Shown: positions 47,647 to 59,287 of the stretch, piece by piece
Numbering within the stretch: position 1 is the first letter of the stretch
How the letters are laid out: every line of letters begins with the position of its first letter
Source of the DNA: Labia minor
Taxonomy: Eukaryota; Arthropoda; Insecta; Dermaptera; Spongiphoridae
Assembly: GCA_963082975.1 (NCBI GenBank)
Contig: OY720346.1
Span: forward strand, 72,035,267 to 72,099,266
Direction of reading: 5' to 3'
Length of the DNA: 64,000 nt
The notes under the pieces: model-generated
What the model was told of the DNA's origin: nothing
Databases searched by the model: none
What the model saw: only the letters and a program-made list of their open reading frames with translations
Position numbers and translations under genes: made by a program

Positions 47647-47762
47647 TACTATCTCTAAATTTATAATTTATAATTAATTAAATTTAATTGAAATATAATA
47701 TATTATGTTATTTAATCCAATTCAAATTGCGAGATAGTCGAGTGGAGATACTCCAGCTAATT
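47647..47762 (+). mobile_element. Family A miniature (116 bp), both ends retained
   Basis: The first eight bases ACTATCTC join straight to the last 100 bp, including the GCGAGATAGTCGAGTGGAGA end and hairpin. All the middle, including the (GT)n tract, is missing. Confidence 0.85.
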
Positions 47763-48778
47763 TTAAATTATCTTGGAGATGATATGTATTTATCAATGTA
47801 AACATTTTAAGACACGTAGGTAGAAATATCAGTTACAAGTATTTTTATTTTAGTTTCATCAAGTAGAAATTTGAATCATATTAAAATTAAATAATAATTA
47901 AATAAATTTAGGAAGTATTGAAAGCTTTGGTTTTAAGATTGTAGTTATCTTTAGTCGTAGATTAATTCAGTATCATTGATAAAATGTGGCTGCACTAGAA
48001 AAACTAATCTCAATCAATTAATATTTATATATTATTAAGAGTAATAACCTTGAATGAATTTATTTTCAAAATATTTACCAACTACGATTTTAAATCAACT
48101 AAAACAAATTTTTTAAAAAGATTTCGTATGAAAATTGGATGCCTTGCTAACTTCACATCAGTCTTTCAATTATAATTAATTATATGGCAACCCTCAAAGC
48201 GATTTTATCAAAAATATTTTTTATGTTCATTTTTAATACTCCAGATCAAATATTCGGATCGTTCAATGATGACCTTCTCATTTTAATTTTTATCTGTCTG
48301 GTTGGATGCCTAAAGGACTAACCAAAATAAAAAATAAATGATATCAAATTGTATATGTGTCTTTAATTCTTAGGGCCTGGAACACCGAGCTATCCCTCAA
48401 CCCTTTAACATATTTATACAATTAGTTATTTTAAACTTTAATAATTTTATAATTTTTTAATTATTTATATTATAATTGTTACATAAATGGGTTTTCTAAA
48501 AATGACCCATCAAAAATTTGTTTTCTATAATGGTACAAATTAATTAAAATAACTTGATTTTCATTTCAAGATGAAAAATATATTCAAATTTACTTGATAA
48601 ACATTTGGTCCTATATTATATGGAATGTTATTATAATTAGATGGCTTCAGCTCAAAGTACCAATAGCTTGTAGATTGTTTCGATCAAGGATTAAAACTAA
48701 TAATAATATAAATTCTGATATTATATTGACACCTGTACTTGTCTATATTTTAATTAAGAAATGAGGTTATATTTTTTT
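47763..48778. other. No gene; one repeat-end copy
   Basis: 48365-48412 is the inverted counterpart of the GCTCGG-type end at 7595-7640. The rest is unassigned. Confidence 0.45.
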
Positions 48779-48860
48779 ACTATCTCGCCAGAGAGCGGTT
48801 TAATATCTCCAAAATATACAAATATATATACAATTTTTGGGAAAGATAAGATTTCAATAG
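48779..48860 (+). mobile_element. Family A tip fused to family C right end
   Basis: ACTATCTCGCCAGAGA, the family A start, runs directly into GCGGTTTAATATCTCCAAAA, the family C right end (compare 4360 and 54465). Confidence 0.65.
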
Positions 48861-48994
48861 TAGTATCAGTTATTTCAATCGTTCTCATTTATTTTCCCAG
48901 TACTCATCTATAAGTAGAGATAGTAATTTACAGTTATTTAGAAATTACAAAATATTATTTTATTGTTTACATAATTTATGTACATGTTCTGAGG

Positions 48995-49238
48995 CAGTGG
49001 TTCTCAACCTTTTTTTTTACCGCGGCACACAAAGTAAAAGATAAGTGTAAAAGTTAACTATTTTGAAAAAAAAAAAATTGGTCCCAAAACGGTTTACTTT
49101 TTTTTTTTATTTTAGAACCAAATTGAAAAAATTTAGAAAAAAAAGTTGGAAATGTTTAAGAGCCTCTTTACATTTGTAATAATTTTGATAATCTCGAGGC
49201 ACAAAAAAGTGCCGCGGCACAGTGGTTGAGAATCACTG
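48995..49238. mobile_element. hAT MITE M, copy 1 (244 bp)
   Basis: Inverted ends CAGTGGTTCTCAACC and GGTTGAGAATCACTG, each with CCGCGGCAC just inside. Target duplication TTCTGAGG/TTCTGTGG (7 of 8). Confidence 0.92.
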
Positions 49239-49912
49239 TTCTGTGGATATTTTCAAAATGTTAATATATATTATATGCTTATTATAAATCGATTTATGAC
49301 TTTTTAAATTTCCTCGTATTCGAATATTAATGTATAATTTAAATGAAATCCTAATTAATTATTAAAATTTAACTCTTTTGGGTTTTGTTTTTGTCTCCAA
49401 ACTCTATTAATATTAATTCTAATTGATCATATTAATTATAAATTTATTGATTTTTTTATTAAATACAATGTGCTTGCTAGAGATAAATTATTTAAATAAA
49501 TAAACGCACACGTGGAGACTTTTTAACTTATTTATTTATTTCAATTAAAGGTGTAAATTTACATATTATGATCCAGTAAAAGAATCATAACACGTATGAA
49601 TGAATTAATATGATTTTCAAATACGTGAGTTGAAAATAATATTTGAATCAATATGATTTCATATATTTATCTATTATTAAACTTGGCAACAGCCGAAAGG
49701 GATTTGAGAGGTGAAAGACAAGAGGAGAGGGTGAAGGTTAAACAAAAACCCTTGACTTAACCAACCCACTTCTTTCATAGGACTCTTCAGAATGAAGTCT
49801 ATTATATGAAAAATCGAAATGGAGATGACACAAATTTGCAATGGTAAGGTTTGATGATTCAATGAACATTAATTGAAGTACATACAGTATACTAGCAGTC
49901 ACATGTTCATAT
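49239..49912. other. No gene recognised
   Basis: A+T-rich; 49680-49860 is more complex but unrecognised. Confidence 0.45.
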
Positions 49913-50749
49913 ACGAAGTATACATTCGATTATTGAATTTTTTTGTTATGTTGGTACATATATGTTTCTCATATGTTGACATTATCAGCCATTTTGGATT
50001 AGTAGATTGTTTTTGACAACTGAAAAAGTTAGTCACGTTTTGTGTGTTATTCGATTTTTTACTTAAAAAAATGTATTAAAGAATCTTTATTAAATTTTGG
50101 ATTAAATGTGGAATAAAGTGCTCCAACGCACTTAAAATGTTGACTGTGGCATTCGGCTAGTCGATTTTGTCTTAAAAAATGTTTATAAGTGGTATTAAAA
50201 GTGAAGGTAGTGCTCACGGTTTTCTTCGATTACAATGGCGTGGTACATCATGAGTTCTTGCCAACAATTCGTACTGTTAATAAGGAATACTACAAGGAAG
50301 TTATGCAACGGTTGCGTGAAGCAATACGGCTCAAACGATCGAAATTGTGGAAAAACCATTCATGGATTCTGCATCACGATAATCCACCAGCTCACATATC
50401 ATGATCGTAATTTTTTGGCCAAAAACAACATCGTAATCATGCCTCAACCACCGTATTCACCAGATTTGACTCCCTGCGACTTTTTCCCATTCCCAAAACT
50501 GAAGAGACCAATGAAAGGAAAGCGTTTTGCCACAATGGATGAGATAAAGTCGGAATCGAAGAAGGAGCTGATGGTCATACCGAAAAGCTTATTTATAGAA
50601 GTACTTCGACGATTGGAAAAAGCGCTTGCATAAGTTAATTATATCTGAGGGGAATTACTTTGATGGGACAAAATGGATATTGATGAATAAAATAAATAAA
50701 TACTTTTCGAAATAATTCCAAATTTACCTTTTCTTTTAAAAAAACCTCG
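49913..50749 (+). mobile_element. Mariner, deleted; transposase in two frames
   Basis: The right end ACCTCG abuts TA; the left inverted repeat has been cut out (ACGA joined to AGTATACATTCGATT). The coding part reads VLLTVFFDYNGVVHHEFLPT to HHDNPPAHIS, shifts frame at about 50400, then FLAKNNIVIMPQPPYSPDLT to VLRRLEKALA. Catalytic Asp 2 and 3 are present, the first is missing. The deletion joins the FISGI codons to KVKVV at 50190. Confidence 0.9.
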
Positions 50750-50800
50750 TATATATATAATTGACAAATACTAAAACATTTGGTTTTATCAAAGATATTT

Positions 50801-51001
50801 TTACAGGACATAATTAAATATTAAAATGAAACAGAATGGGATAGGTTTGTCAAATACAATTGATAGATCCCGTATGAATGTTTTAGCCGTAACTCTCATG
50901 ACATGACGACCTAATTCATATAATTTTACTTTCTCGGTCTCCTGAACATAAGAGATACAATTTAGCAGGATATTTTGTTCAAATTCCGAGAATAAACGCA
51001 T
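50801..51001 (-). CDS. Hypothetical 66-codon open frame
   Basis: ATG at 51001 to TAA at 50801. The product begins MRLFSEFEQNILLNCISYVQ and contains KVKLYELGRHVMRVTAKTFI. Unlike most frames here it is not low in complexity, lies outside every repeat I found, and has a mixed, protein-like composition with a hydrophobic C-terminus. It matches no family I know. It could be one exon of a longer host gene, a decayed transposon piece or chance. Confidence 0.2.
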   Translation of the reverse strand: MRLFSEFEQNILLNCISYVQETEKVKLYELGRHVMRVTAKTFIRDLSIVFDKPIPFCFILIFNYVL

Positions 51002-51204
51002 AATAAATAAATAAGTGTATACATGATATGTTAAAATACAAGATTTTATTAAATTGCCATTAGCATTGATTATTCAAATAAATTTCATTGGAATTTAAAT
51101 TAAATAACAGAATTTAGGTATATTTAATTAGTATTTATATACAATATATAGGATATATCAATGTTCATGATAATTATTTACAAAACGGGAATCTCAAGGG
51201 ATTT

Positions 51205-51490
51205 GGATGAAACTTTACCTGTGGATTCCTTGTTTAATTTCAAAAAAACTTTTCTTATATTCTTATTATAATTTTTCTCGGTCTCTTTTAGTTTACGAGA
51301 TAAAAATTATTAAAATTTGCATATAAATTCATTTACATTAGCATTTACATTTAGCTACCATATTTTATTTATTTAATCAGCAGAGGGCTCTATAATTTTC
51401 GAGTTTTTTTCTCTGTTCGGTTTGGATATATGAAAATTAATAAATTAATTAATTAAATAATATTTCTATATACAAACCGAACTGAATAAA
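51205..51490 (+). repeat. Fold-back element J, copy 2 (half)
   Basis: Shares GGATTTGGATGAAACTTTAC, TTTACGAGATAAAAATTATT and the central GTTCGGTTTGGATATATG / CTATATACAAACCGAAC inverted pair with 38378-38912, but the second arm is missing. Confidence 0.7.
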
Positions 51491-51777
51491 ACCGATAATT
51501 AGTAAATAAGTTAATAATTCTTGAGATCAAATTAATATTACTGTCAAACTGAATGTTAATATATACCAATCTATATATATATATAATCTAATGGTTTTTT
51601 AGGAATTTTTTTTTTAGAATACAATATTTGTACAATATACTATTATACTATTATAACTTTAGAGTTAATTGGATATTTTTACAAATATTGTATTATACAC
51701 AAAAATATTTTACTAAGCAATCAATTATGTAAATATTTAATTTCAATTTTGTAAAAAATATATCAAACTACATAATT

Positions 51778-52468
51778 TCCGTGGTATGTATATATTTATG
51801 TGATGACTGTAATATTATGAAGTTAGTTACAAATTCAGTTTTAACTTATATTGCAAACACCGTTTTCAATGGGTTCGTCTATAATATATTATTTCCGTCG
51901 TATGTATGTAGGTATGTGATGTCTGAAACATTATGAAGTTAGGTATCTGAAGTCTTTAACATTATGAAGTTAGTTACAAATTCAGTTTAAACATAGAATG
52001 CAAACACCGTTTGCAACGGGTTCGTCTATATTCTATAACATAGGTTCAATATCTTTTTTGAGTCGTAGACCCCTCGCCATGTTTTTCCATGTTTTTCGAT
52101 TTTGGGTAAATCCCCTAAATTGATTTTTTGTAAAAAAAAATTACCATTTTTTAGAGCTTAAAAATCAAAAATGTTTTAAGAGCCATGTCGTAAAAAAATT
52201 TACTTTTTGCCATATTGAATTGAATTATAAAATAGTATAATGTAAGTAAATTCATTCATTTCATGGACCCCCAAATTTTTTATTGGCTGCCGTAGACCCC
52301 TTGTAGGTTGCCATAGACCCCTGGGGGTCGACATAGACCATTTTGGGAACCTCTGGTCTATGAAATATTATTTCCGTCGTATGTATGTATGTGAAGTCTA
52401 TTATGAAGTTAGTTACAAATTCAGTTTCAACTTAAATTGCAAACATCGTTTGCAACGGTTTCTTCTAG
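51778..52468 (+). mobile_element. Head-to-tail array of mini family F (Helitron-like) units
   Basis: Units start TCCGT(C/G)GTATGTAT at 51778, 51896 and 52373. Each contains ATTATGAAGTTAGTTACAAA and ends in a hairpin (CCGTT-TGC-AACGG or variants) followed by GTTCGTCTATA, or TTTCTTCTAG in the last unit. TC at the start, a hairpin and CTAG at the end are canonical Helitron termini. The U1 hairpin has G to A (AATGG), kept as a G-U pair. Confidence 0.7.
52039..52355. mobile_element. hAT MITE related to the 413-3776 element
   Basis: Ends CATAGGTTC and GGAACCTCTG with internal TAGACCCC repeats echo the GGACCCCC-rich ends of the hAT at 413. Flanks TTCTATAA and GTCTATGA match at 6 of 8 with the nnnTAnnn pattern. 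It sits between two units of the family F array. Confidence 0.8.
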
Positions 52469-53267
52469 TTTTGTAATAATTAAATAAAATTAGTCGACGT
52501 TGAAGAAAAACGCGACTGGGCACACACCATCGTCTAAATTAAAATAATTTATCTGATTATTTTTATCTGGCAGCACCTCCTTTTTTATATATAAATATTA
52601 TATTATATTAATGAATATATTTATTGAATTCTTTCAAAGTTAGCATGACTTGAGAAAATAATAATAATATGAATGATTTTAAAACCGACATTAATAAATA
52701 AACGTGTTATTATAAATAAATAAATAAATAAATCATACTTAGAATACCAAGAACAAGGGTAAAATTCAAGGTAATTACCTTTATCGTGTAGGTTTTAAAA
52801 TCGAATCAGGTGAATGGCCTTTCACTCCTTCTATTTTCATACAACTTGCTTGTTTTTCTTCTCGTTTGTCTTCGTTGTTTTGAATGCTTGACACAATATC
52901 ATGAAATCTTTAATATACATATGCATATTCATTTCTTTTATATATAGGAAAAATGATTATACTGATTTTTTTTTTTTTTTTGTAATAATAAGTAATTATT
53001 TCTCCCAACTAATGATAACAAAACTAAAAAGTTTAATCTAATGTTATGATTTAAAGAATAGAAAAAAAAATCAATTAATTTTTCACATTGATTATTTCTA
53101 ACAAATCCTACTCAGTTTACTGTTTGAATATTTATTATTATGAATCAATAAATACATCTATAGAGTAATTATTGAAATTATGTACATATGAAAGAAATAC
53201 TATGAAGTGAAAGTTTTTGTGAAAATGAAACACTAATTTTGAATGGGAAAGTAAAAAAAAAAGAAAA
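52469..53267. other. No gene recognised
   Basis: Contains a short GAAGAAAAACGCGACTGGGC stretch and AAATAAATAAAT repeats; nothing identifiable. Confidence 0.5.
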
Positions 53268-54080
53268 ATTATTCAAAGTATCGACCATTGTATTCTACAT
53301 ATTTTGACCAGCTTTCTGGCAATTTGTGGAAATATTTGTCTTTTGAAGTAAACCAACCAAACACTCAATTTTTGACTTCTTAGTAGGAATCAAAGTGCTG
53401 TTCAGCCAATGTGTGCCCCATCGATGAAAACAAATGATATTCAGAAGAGGACAAGTCTAGTGAATGCGGCGGGGGTGGTAGCAGTTCCCAGCCAAGTGAT
53501 GATTTGATTGTATCCTGAAACCGTTTTGTAAAATTACTTTGCCGTGTCTTCTAGCCCATTCCGGTGTTTTTTCGATCAATACATTGTTCAAATTAATAAT
53601 TTGTTGTTTGTGCGATCAGTATTAACAGTTTTACCAGGTTTAGAAGCTGCTTATGATATACCAGACCATTCTGGTCCCAGCAAACACAGAGAATTTGCCT
53701 TCTTGTCTAATCGATCTGGTTTTGCAATCAATGTTGATGATTATCTCGGATTAAACCATGATTTTTTACGTTTAGGAATCTTAAAATAAATCCTTTTTTC
53801 ATCGCCAGTAACAATTCGATGCAAATCTGATTTTCTTTCGTGTCTTTGAAGCAAAATTTCACAAGTCTTTTTTCGATTTTCTATTTGTCTTTCGTTCGAT
53901 TCATGTGTCACTTCCACATTTTTGGAAATTTCCCATAGCCCTGAAACGGTCAGAAATTGTTTATTGAGCTACATTTAACATGGTTACCATTTGCTTTTGA
54001 ATCTTGATCCAATATTAATTGCAATTCATCGTTTTCAAACATATTTGGTGGTCTTCCACTTTCACATCAAAATCATTATT
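53268..54080 (-). pseudogene. Second-lineage mariner transposase, minus strand
   Basis: Across stops and frame changes: SGRPPNMFENDELQLILDQD (start of the DNA-binding region), HRIVTGDEKRIYFKIPKRKK with the first catalytic Asp, KPGKTVNTDRTNN, and the C-terminal block ELLPPPPHSLDLSSSEYHLF, where the third catalytic residue appears as Glu, then AEQHFDSY and ESWSKYVEYNGRYFE. The second-Asp motif is eroded. Nearly full in extent but heavily mutated. Antisense frames are not genes. Confidence 0.85.
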
Positions 54081-54099
54081 TCTGAACCGTGAATAACCT

Positions 54100-54535
54100 A
54101 TGAATATTTAAGATTAAGATTATTATATATAATAAAAAAACGACAAAATATATGAAACAATTTCAAATAATTTAAAAGAACATAAATGAAAAAAATGAGT
54201 CATCAAACATACAGCCCTTAAACGTACGTATTAATGCACTGAAAGACAGAAAAGTATGGCCTGTGGATGTAACATAATATACATATATTTCGTAATTTGT
54301 ATTTAAGGAAGCACTGTTTGATGTAGTTGCTGACGTCATTTAAAATTCCTATTTTAAATTAAGAACAAACTAATAAAGATGATTTTTCTCGAGGCTGAAA
54401 CCAATATAGATCGATTTTTGTTTATAAATATCTATGGTGTGAATTTCAAAAAAATCCATCGAGTAGTTTAATATCTCAAAAATATACAAATATATATATA
54501 TATACAATTTTGCTTGTATAATAAGATAAGATATA
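54100..54535 (+). mobile_element. Family C element, copy 2
   Basis: Matches 3905-4434 along most of its length, including ACGTACGTATTAATGCACTG, AGGAAGCACTGTTTGATGTA and the TAATAAGATAAGATATAT end. Confidence 0.75.
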
Positions 54536-55704
54536 TAATTAATTTTTATATTTTAAAAACAAAAACCAAATTTATTATTCACATTTCTTTTTATTTTAAT
54601 TAAAATTACTTTTTACTTATTTCCCTTCACTCTCTAATTCTTTATAAATGTTTTTAATACTCTCACAACTTGAATTTTTTAATTTCTTGTTTGTGTGTGT
54701 GTGTCTTAACTATATAATTTCATTGGAAACCTTTGGAAACTACCATCGAGTGAAATAAGAAAAGAGAATGGATGACTTCCTGTTTCTTTAATCAAAATAC
54801 CTCCATAAGAAAATCACATATATCATATTTCTTTTTTGCATTACAATTCAGAATATATTTATTACATAATTTTATATATATATCTATTATTTAATTATAA
54901 ATTAAGTTAAAAGTCTTGATTGTTATAAAATTAATTTTATTCCATTAAAATAAGTTTCATTGAACCGAGAGTAATCTATTCAAATCCTTTGTATTTTCCA
55001 ATAGACTAAAGACTTTTTTTTAATCTCAATTTATTATAGAATTATATTCGAAATGTTAATTATAGAGAGACACAAATAAACAGGGTCTTTTATCTTTAAT
55101 TATCGATTACTTCGAGTTTATTTGTATTAATTTATATATACACTTTGATAAAAAACAAAAAAGACAGAAGAACCTCTCATCAAAAATTAAATTTAATATT
55201 GATTGATATAATGCAATTGGTTTTTAATTATTTAATACATTTATTATATTGTTTATTAAATATTTAGTATAGTTTTACTTAAAAATTAATTTGTATTTGA
55301 TAAATAGGTTTAAAAATAAAACATTTCACGTTCATCAAGTTTTTTCAATATTTTGATTGTATTCTGAAACGGTGATAATTATGAATTCAATTTTCATACT
55401 TTTATATCCTTTTATACTAGTCCTTGTAATTAATGGTGTTAAGAGAAAATATTTATTATCAGAAGGGAATAGAATCAATAAACACAATGTTAAAGTACAA
55501 AACGTAGAAATTTAAATTTTAAATATTTATGTTTTATCAGGTAAAATATTAATATTTTGGAAGAATTTAAATTCACGTGCCATGAATGCAGAAAAGTAAA
55601 TATTATCTAAATTAGAATCTATAAAACCATTATTTTGTCTTTTACGGGTTTGAGTCTTTGAATTTGGGCGATAAGTATCAAGTACTTGATAATAAGATTC
55701 CTAA
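54536..55704. other. No gene recognised
   Basis: A+T-rich spacer with a short GT repeat near 54690. Confidence 0.5.
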
Positions 55705-55937
55705 TAGAATGAAACCACTGTGGAGTTGAGGAGATTGCATAATTAGAAATTACATGAGCTCTATGCATCTTCAAATATAGTTTGGGTGAGAAATTTGTTT
55801 GTGAGGAGATCTATTGGGATGACAGACAACATAAAGGGGGACATGGTGGAGGGAGTTAGGAGTAAATATACTTAGAAATGTGGTTATTGGATGTCAAGAA
55901 CTTTCAAGTTCAGCAGAAATAAAAAGATAGATAGATA
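55705..55937 (+). mobile_element. LINE 3' fragment
   Basis: Diverged copy of the LINE 3' end (TCTATGCATCTTCAAATATAG, CAAGAACTTTCAAGTTCAGC) with a GATAGATAGATA tail. Confidence 0.75.
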
Positions 55938-56159
55938 CTATCCTGATTAATTATTTAATCACCCAATTTTACAAAAAGATATTTAATGAAAATTTATCAT
56001 TGATAAAATAAAAAAAGAAATTAGAAGAAAATTGGAAATAAATATAAATTATTTTATTTGTAAATTTAATATCAATAAATTCCTAATTTGCTTGATGGTT
56101 AGGATAACTGGATGATTGTTTACTAGACTCACCTATATTAATACATTTTAACTTTCGAT

Positions 56160-56715
56160 CTTTGTAGCTCTACTGAACTCGAAAGTTCTTGACCGCAACA
56201 ACCACACTTCTTCAAATATCCTTATCCTGAGCCACAACCCTCCAATCCCTTCTCTCTTCCATCCCTCCCTTCTTACATTATCCACCCACCGCGTCCTTGG
56301 TCTTCCAAGCGGACGTTTCCTACTCCAATATATTTATCGCCATTCCTTCCTCTCCCATCCTAGCCACGTGCCACGATGTCATATAATTCTTCGTTATGCA
56401 GTCTCCGCCATTCCCCGGCGACCTCATCTTTCTTTGGCCCATTAATGCTACTAAGAATCCTATTCTCAAATACTCTAAATCTACTCTCGTCTCCTAAAGT
56501 CATAGACCATGTCTCACATCCATATAATACAACCGGCAAAATAATTATTTTATATATTTTAATTTTAATCTCCCTTGATAAAAATTTTAACATGATAAGC
56601 CCCTTTACTGCATGATAACAGGCGTTTCCTGATTGCAACCTCGCTTTAAATTCTTTTGGAATATTAATATCCTTCGTGATTACAGAACCCAAGTATTTAA
56701 ATTTTTCTACATTTT
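56160..56715 (-). pseudogene. LINE reverse transcriptase C-terminus
   Basis: From about 56710 the frame reads KYLGSVITKDINIPKEFKAR, CYHAVKGLIMLKFLSREIKI, LPVVLYGCETWSMTLGDESR, GPKKDEVAGEWRRLHNEELY and, after a frame change near 56375, GRPRTRWVDNV. This is the thumb and C-terminal part of an RTE/BovB-like endonuclease-reverse transcriptase, the best-preserved copy here. The endonuclease and the catalytic YADD region are missing because of 5' truncation. Confidence 0.88.
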
Positions 56716-56820
56716 TTAATTATATTAATACATTTATATTTTTAATATTTGAAATTTATACCTATTTACAAAATTAAACAGTATACAATTATTTATCTAA
56801 TTGTGAAATATGTCAATTAT

Positions 56821-57424
56821 TACTATCTCACCTGAGATAGTATTCCGATCACGAAAATTTTCGATGTTGAGATTTTGATGTTTTTATACGTTTTGAAGGT
56901 TCCTGAATCATTTTTACTAGGGTTGAGAAAATGTGTGTGTGTGTATGTATGTAGGCAAGATTACACAAAAACGGTTTGAGCTAGAATCATGAAATTTGGT
57001 ACATGGGCATTATTCAAAATTCGTAGTTTTCTATCAATTTTTGAGAAATGTAGCTCAACCGGAAGAGGGTCATTACCTACAACGTTTTGATTTTTTTCCT
57101 TTAAAGTGACCGTAAAAATAAAGATATATGTTTGATAATTATTCATATGATTTAAGATTATATAAAACTGCTATATATAGAATTTCAGCTTGATTGAATC
57201 GCTGAAAGTACCAGAATTAATTTTTTAACACTGCAAATCTCACGCGCCAACACGTGACGTGGTGCCATCAACAAAGAGCCAAACATGCGCTGGTTTAATA
57301 ATTATTATTTATTAATTTTAATTTATAATTTATAATTAATTCAATTTAATTGAAATATAATATATTATGTTATTTAATCCAATTCAAATTGCGAGATAGT
57401 CGAGTGGAGACACTCCAGCTAATT
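56821..57424 (+). mobile_element. Family A element, copy 6 (full)
   Basis: Complete from TACTATCTCACCTGAGATAG to GAGTGGAGACACTCCAGCTA. The best reference copy on this strand. Confidence 0.9.
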
Positions 57425-58084
57425 TTTTAATGGATATATTGAGTAATACAAATGGCGAAATTAGGATTGAGTTTTTTTCTTTGGACTTACAATTTAAAAT
57501 AATAATGATAAATTTTTATTTGAAAAATAAAGAAAAAAAAAACTTATTTAAATTGTCATATTATCTTTTTATTTGTTCTTTTATAAATAATAATTAGATA
57601 ATTAATGAAAACAGATTGGAATATATATATATATATATATATCTTGAAGTTTCTTCATGAAAATGAAAAAAAACTCTATTTATCTGATGATATTAATTAT
57701 CTTAACGATCCTAGTTGCTAAAAGCAGAGAGGTGGATAAACATTATTAACGTAAAAAGGGAGGAAACAAAAAACCCCTCTCTAGGCTCATTTAATTGAGA
57801 TCTGAAGGTCTCGAAATTCTAATTTCATTTTAATCCTGAGACTAAATATAGATTTGATATATTTATTCAATAGAGTTCGAAATACAGATGGAATGAATGG
57901 TTTCAGCACATTAAATGAATAATTAGTTAAATTTTAGAAATGAGGACACTTTTTGGAACCCACACAAATATTTGATATTAGGACAAGTTCATTGTACTAC
58001 AAGATGTAGGCAGCTTGTATGGATGCTTTTCACAAATTGAACACGGAGGGTTCTTGACAGCATCAGTCTAGGAAGATTAGGAAC
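57425..58084. other. No gene recognised
   Basis: Includes a moderately complex stretch at 57700-58080; fragments such as LFGTHTNI and DVGSLYGCFSQIEHGGFLTA can be read but match nothing I know. Confidence 0.4.
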
Positions 58085-58900
58085 TAAAAAAAAATACAAC
58101 TTTTTTCATTTGGTATAAGAACAGTCCAATCCTCTTATTAACTCCCACATTAAATCATCAACTGCAAAATCAATCATAATAATTGAATTTATTGTAGCAT
58201 AAAAAATAAGCTGGAGTGTCTCCACTCGACTATCTCGCAATTTGAATTGGATTAAATAACATAATAAATTATATTTAAATTAAATTTAATTAATTATAAA
58301 TGAAAATTAATAAATAATATTTATTAAACCAGCGCATGTTTGGATCTTTGTTGATGGCACCACGTCACGTGTTGGCGCGTGAGATTTCCAGTGTTAAAAA
58401 ATTAATTCTGGTACTTTCAGTGATTCAATCAAGCTGCAATTCTATATATAGCAGTTCTATATAATCTTAAATCATATGAATAATTATCAAACATATATCT
58501 TTATTTTTACGGTCACTTTAGAGGAAAAAAAATCAAAACGTTGTAGGTGATGACCCACTTCCGGTTGAGCTACATTTCCCAAAAGTTGATAGAAAACTAC
58601 GAATTTTGAATAATGCCCATGTACCAAATTTCATTATTCTAGCTCAAACCGTTTTTGCGTAATCTTGTCTACACACACACACACATTTTTATCAACCTTA
58701 GTGAAAATGATTCAGGAACCTTCAAAACGTATAAAAACATCAAAATCTCAACATCGAAAATTTTTGTGATCGCAATACAGAGATAGTAACAAAAATACAA
58801 CTTTTTTTTCATTTGGTATAAGAATAGTCCAATCCTGGAGTTAATATCCCACATCAAATCATCAACTGCAAAATCAATCATAATAATTTATTATTTATTA
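58085..58900. repeat. About 105-bp direct repeats flanking family A copy 7
   Basis: 58085-58190 and 58795-58895 share TTCATTTGGTATAAGAA and AATCATCAACTGCAAAATCA. The family A element lies exactly between them. Confidence 0.85.
58206..58788 (-). mobile_element. Family A element, copy 7
   Basis: Inverted, from CTGGAGTGTCTCC to CAATACAGAGATAGTA. The outer half of the 5' hairpin is lost. Confidence 0.88.
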
Positions 58901-59287
58901 ATTTATTGTAATTTATTTAAAAAAAAAATTAATGCAAATCATTTTTGAAGAAAAAAATACATTTTATCTATTTCTATTAATAACACTCATAAATATTAAT
59001 TTTAAGTAATTTTTTGTGTCATTTGTTAAATGTCAATTTCAAACTTATCTCTCTAATATCCATATATTATTTTCTCTTTTGTTTAAAATACTAGTGATAG
59101 GCTAAATAAGTATAAAACTTAAATATAAATTACCTACCCAATTTCAAGATACTGTTTATAACAAGTAGAGGTTTCAAAATTACATATTAGCCAACTTAAC
59201 AAAATAAGATTATATTCAATTTGATAATAATCAATATTTAACAAAAATTATTTATTCAAAATATAAATACCAATCTATCGATATCTG

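Noticed and set aside
51778..52468. CRISPR-like array
   Set aside because: Units are contiguous tandem repeats without unique spacers, in an animal genome.
53544..53789. 81-codon plus-strand frame
   Set aside because: Lies antisense to the decayed mariner transposase at 53268-54080.
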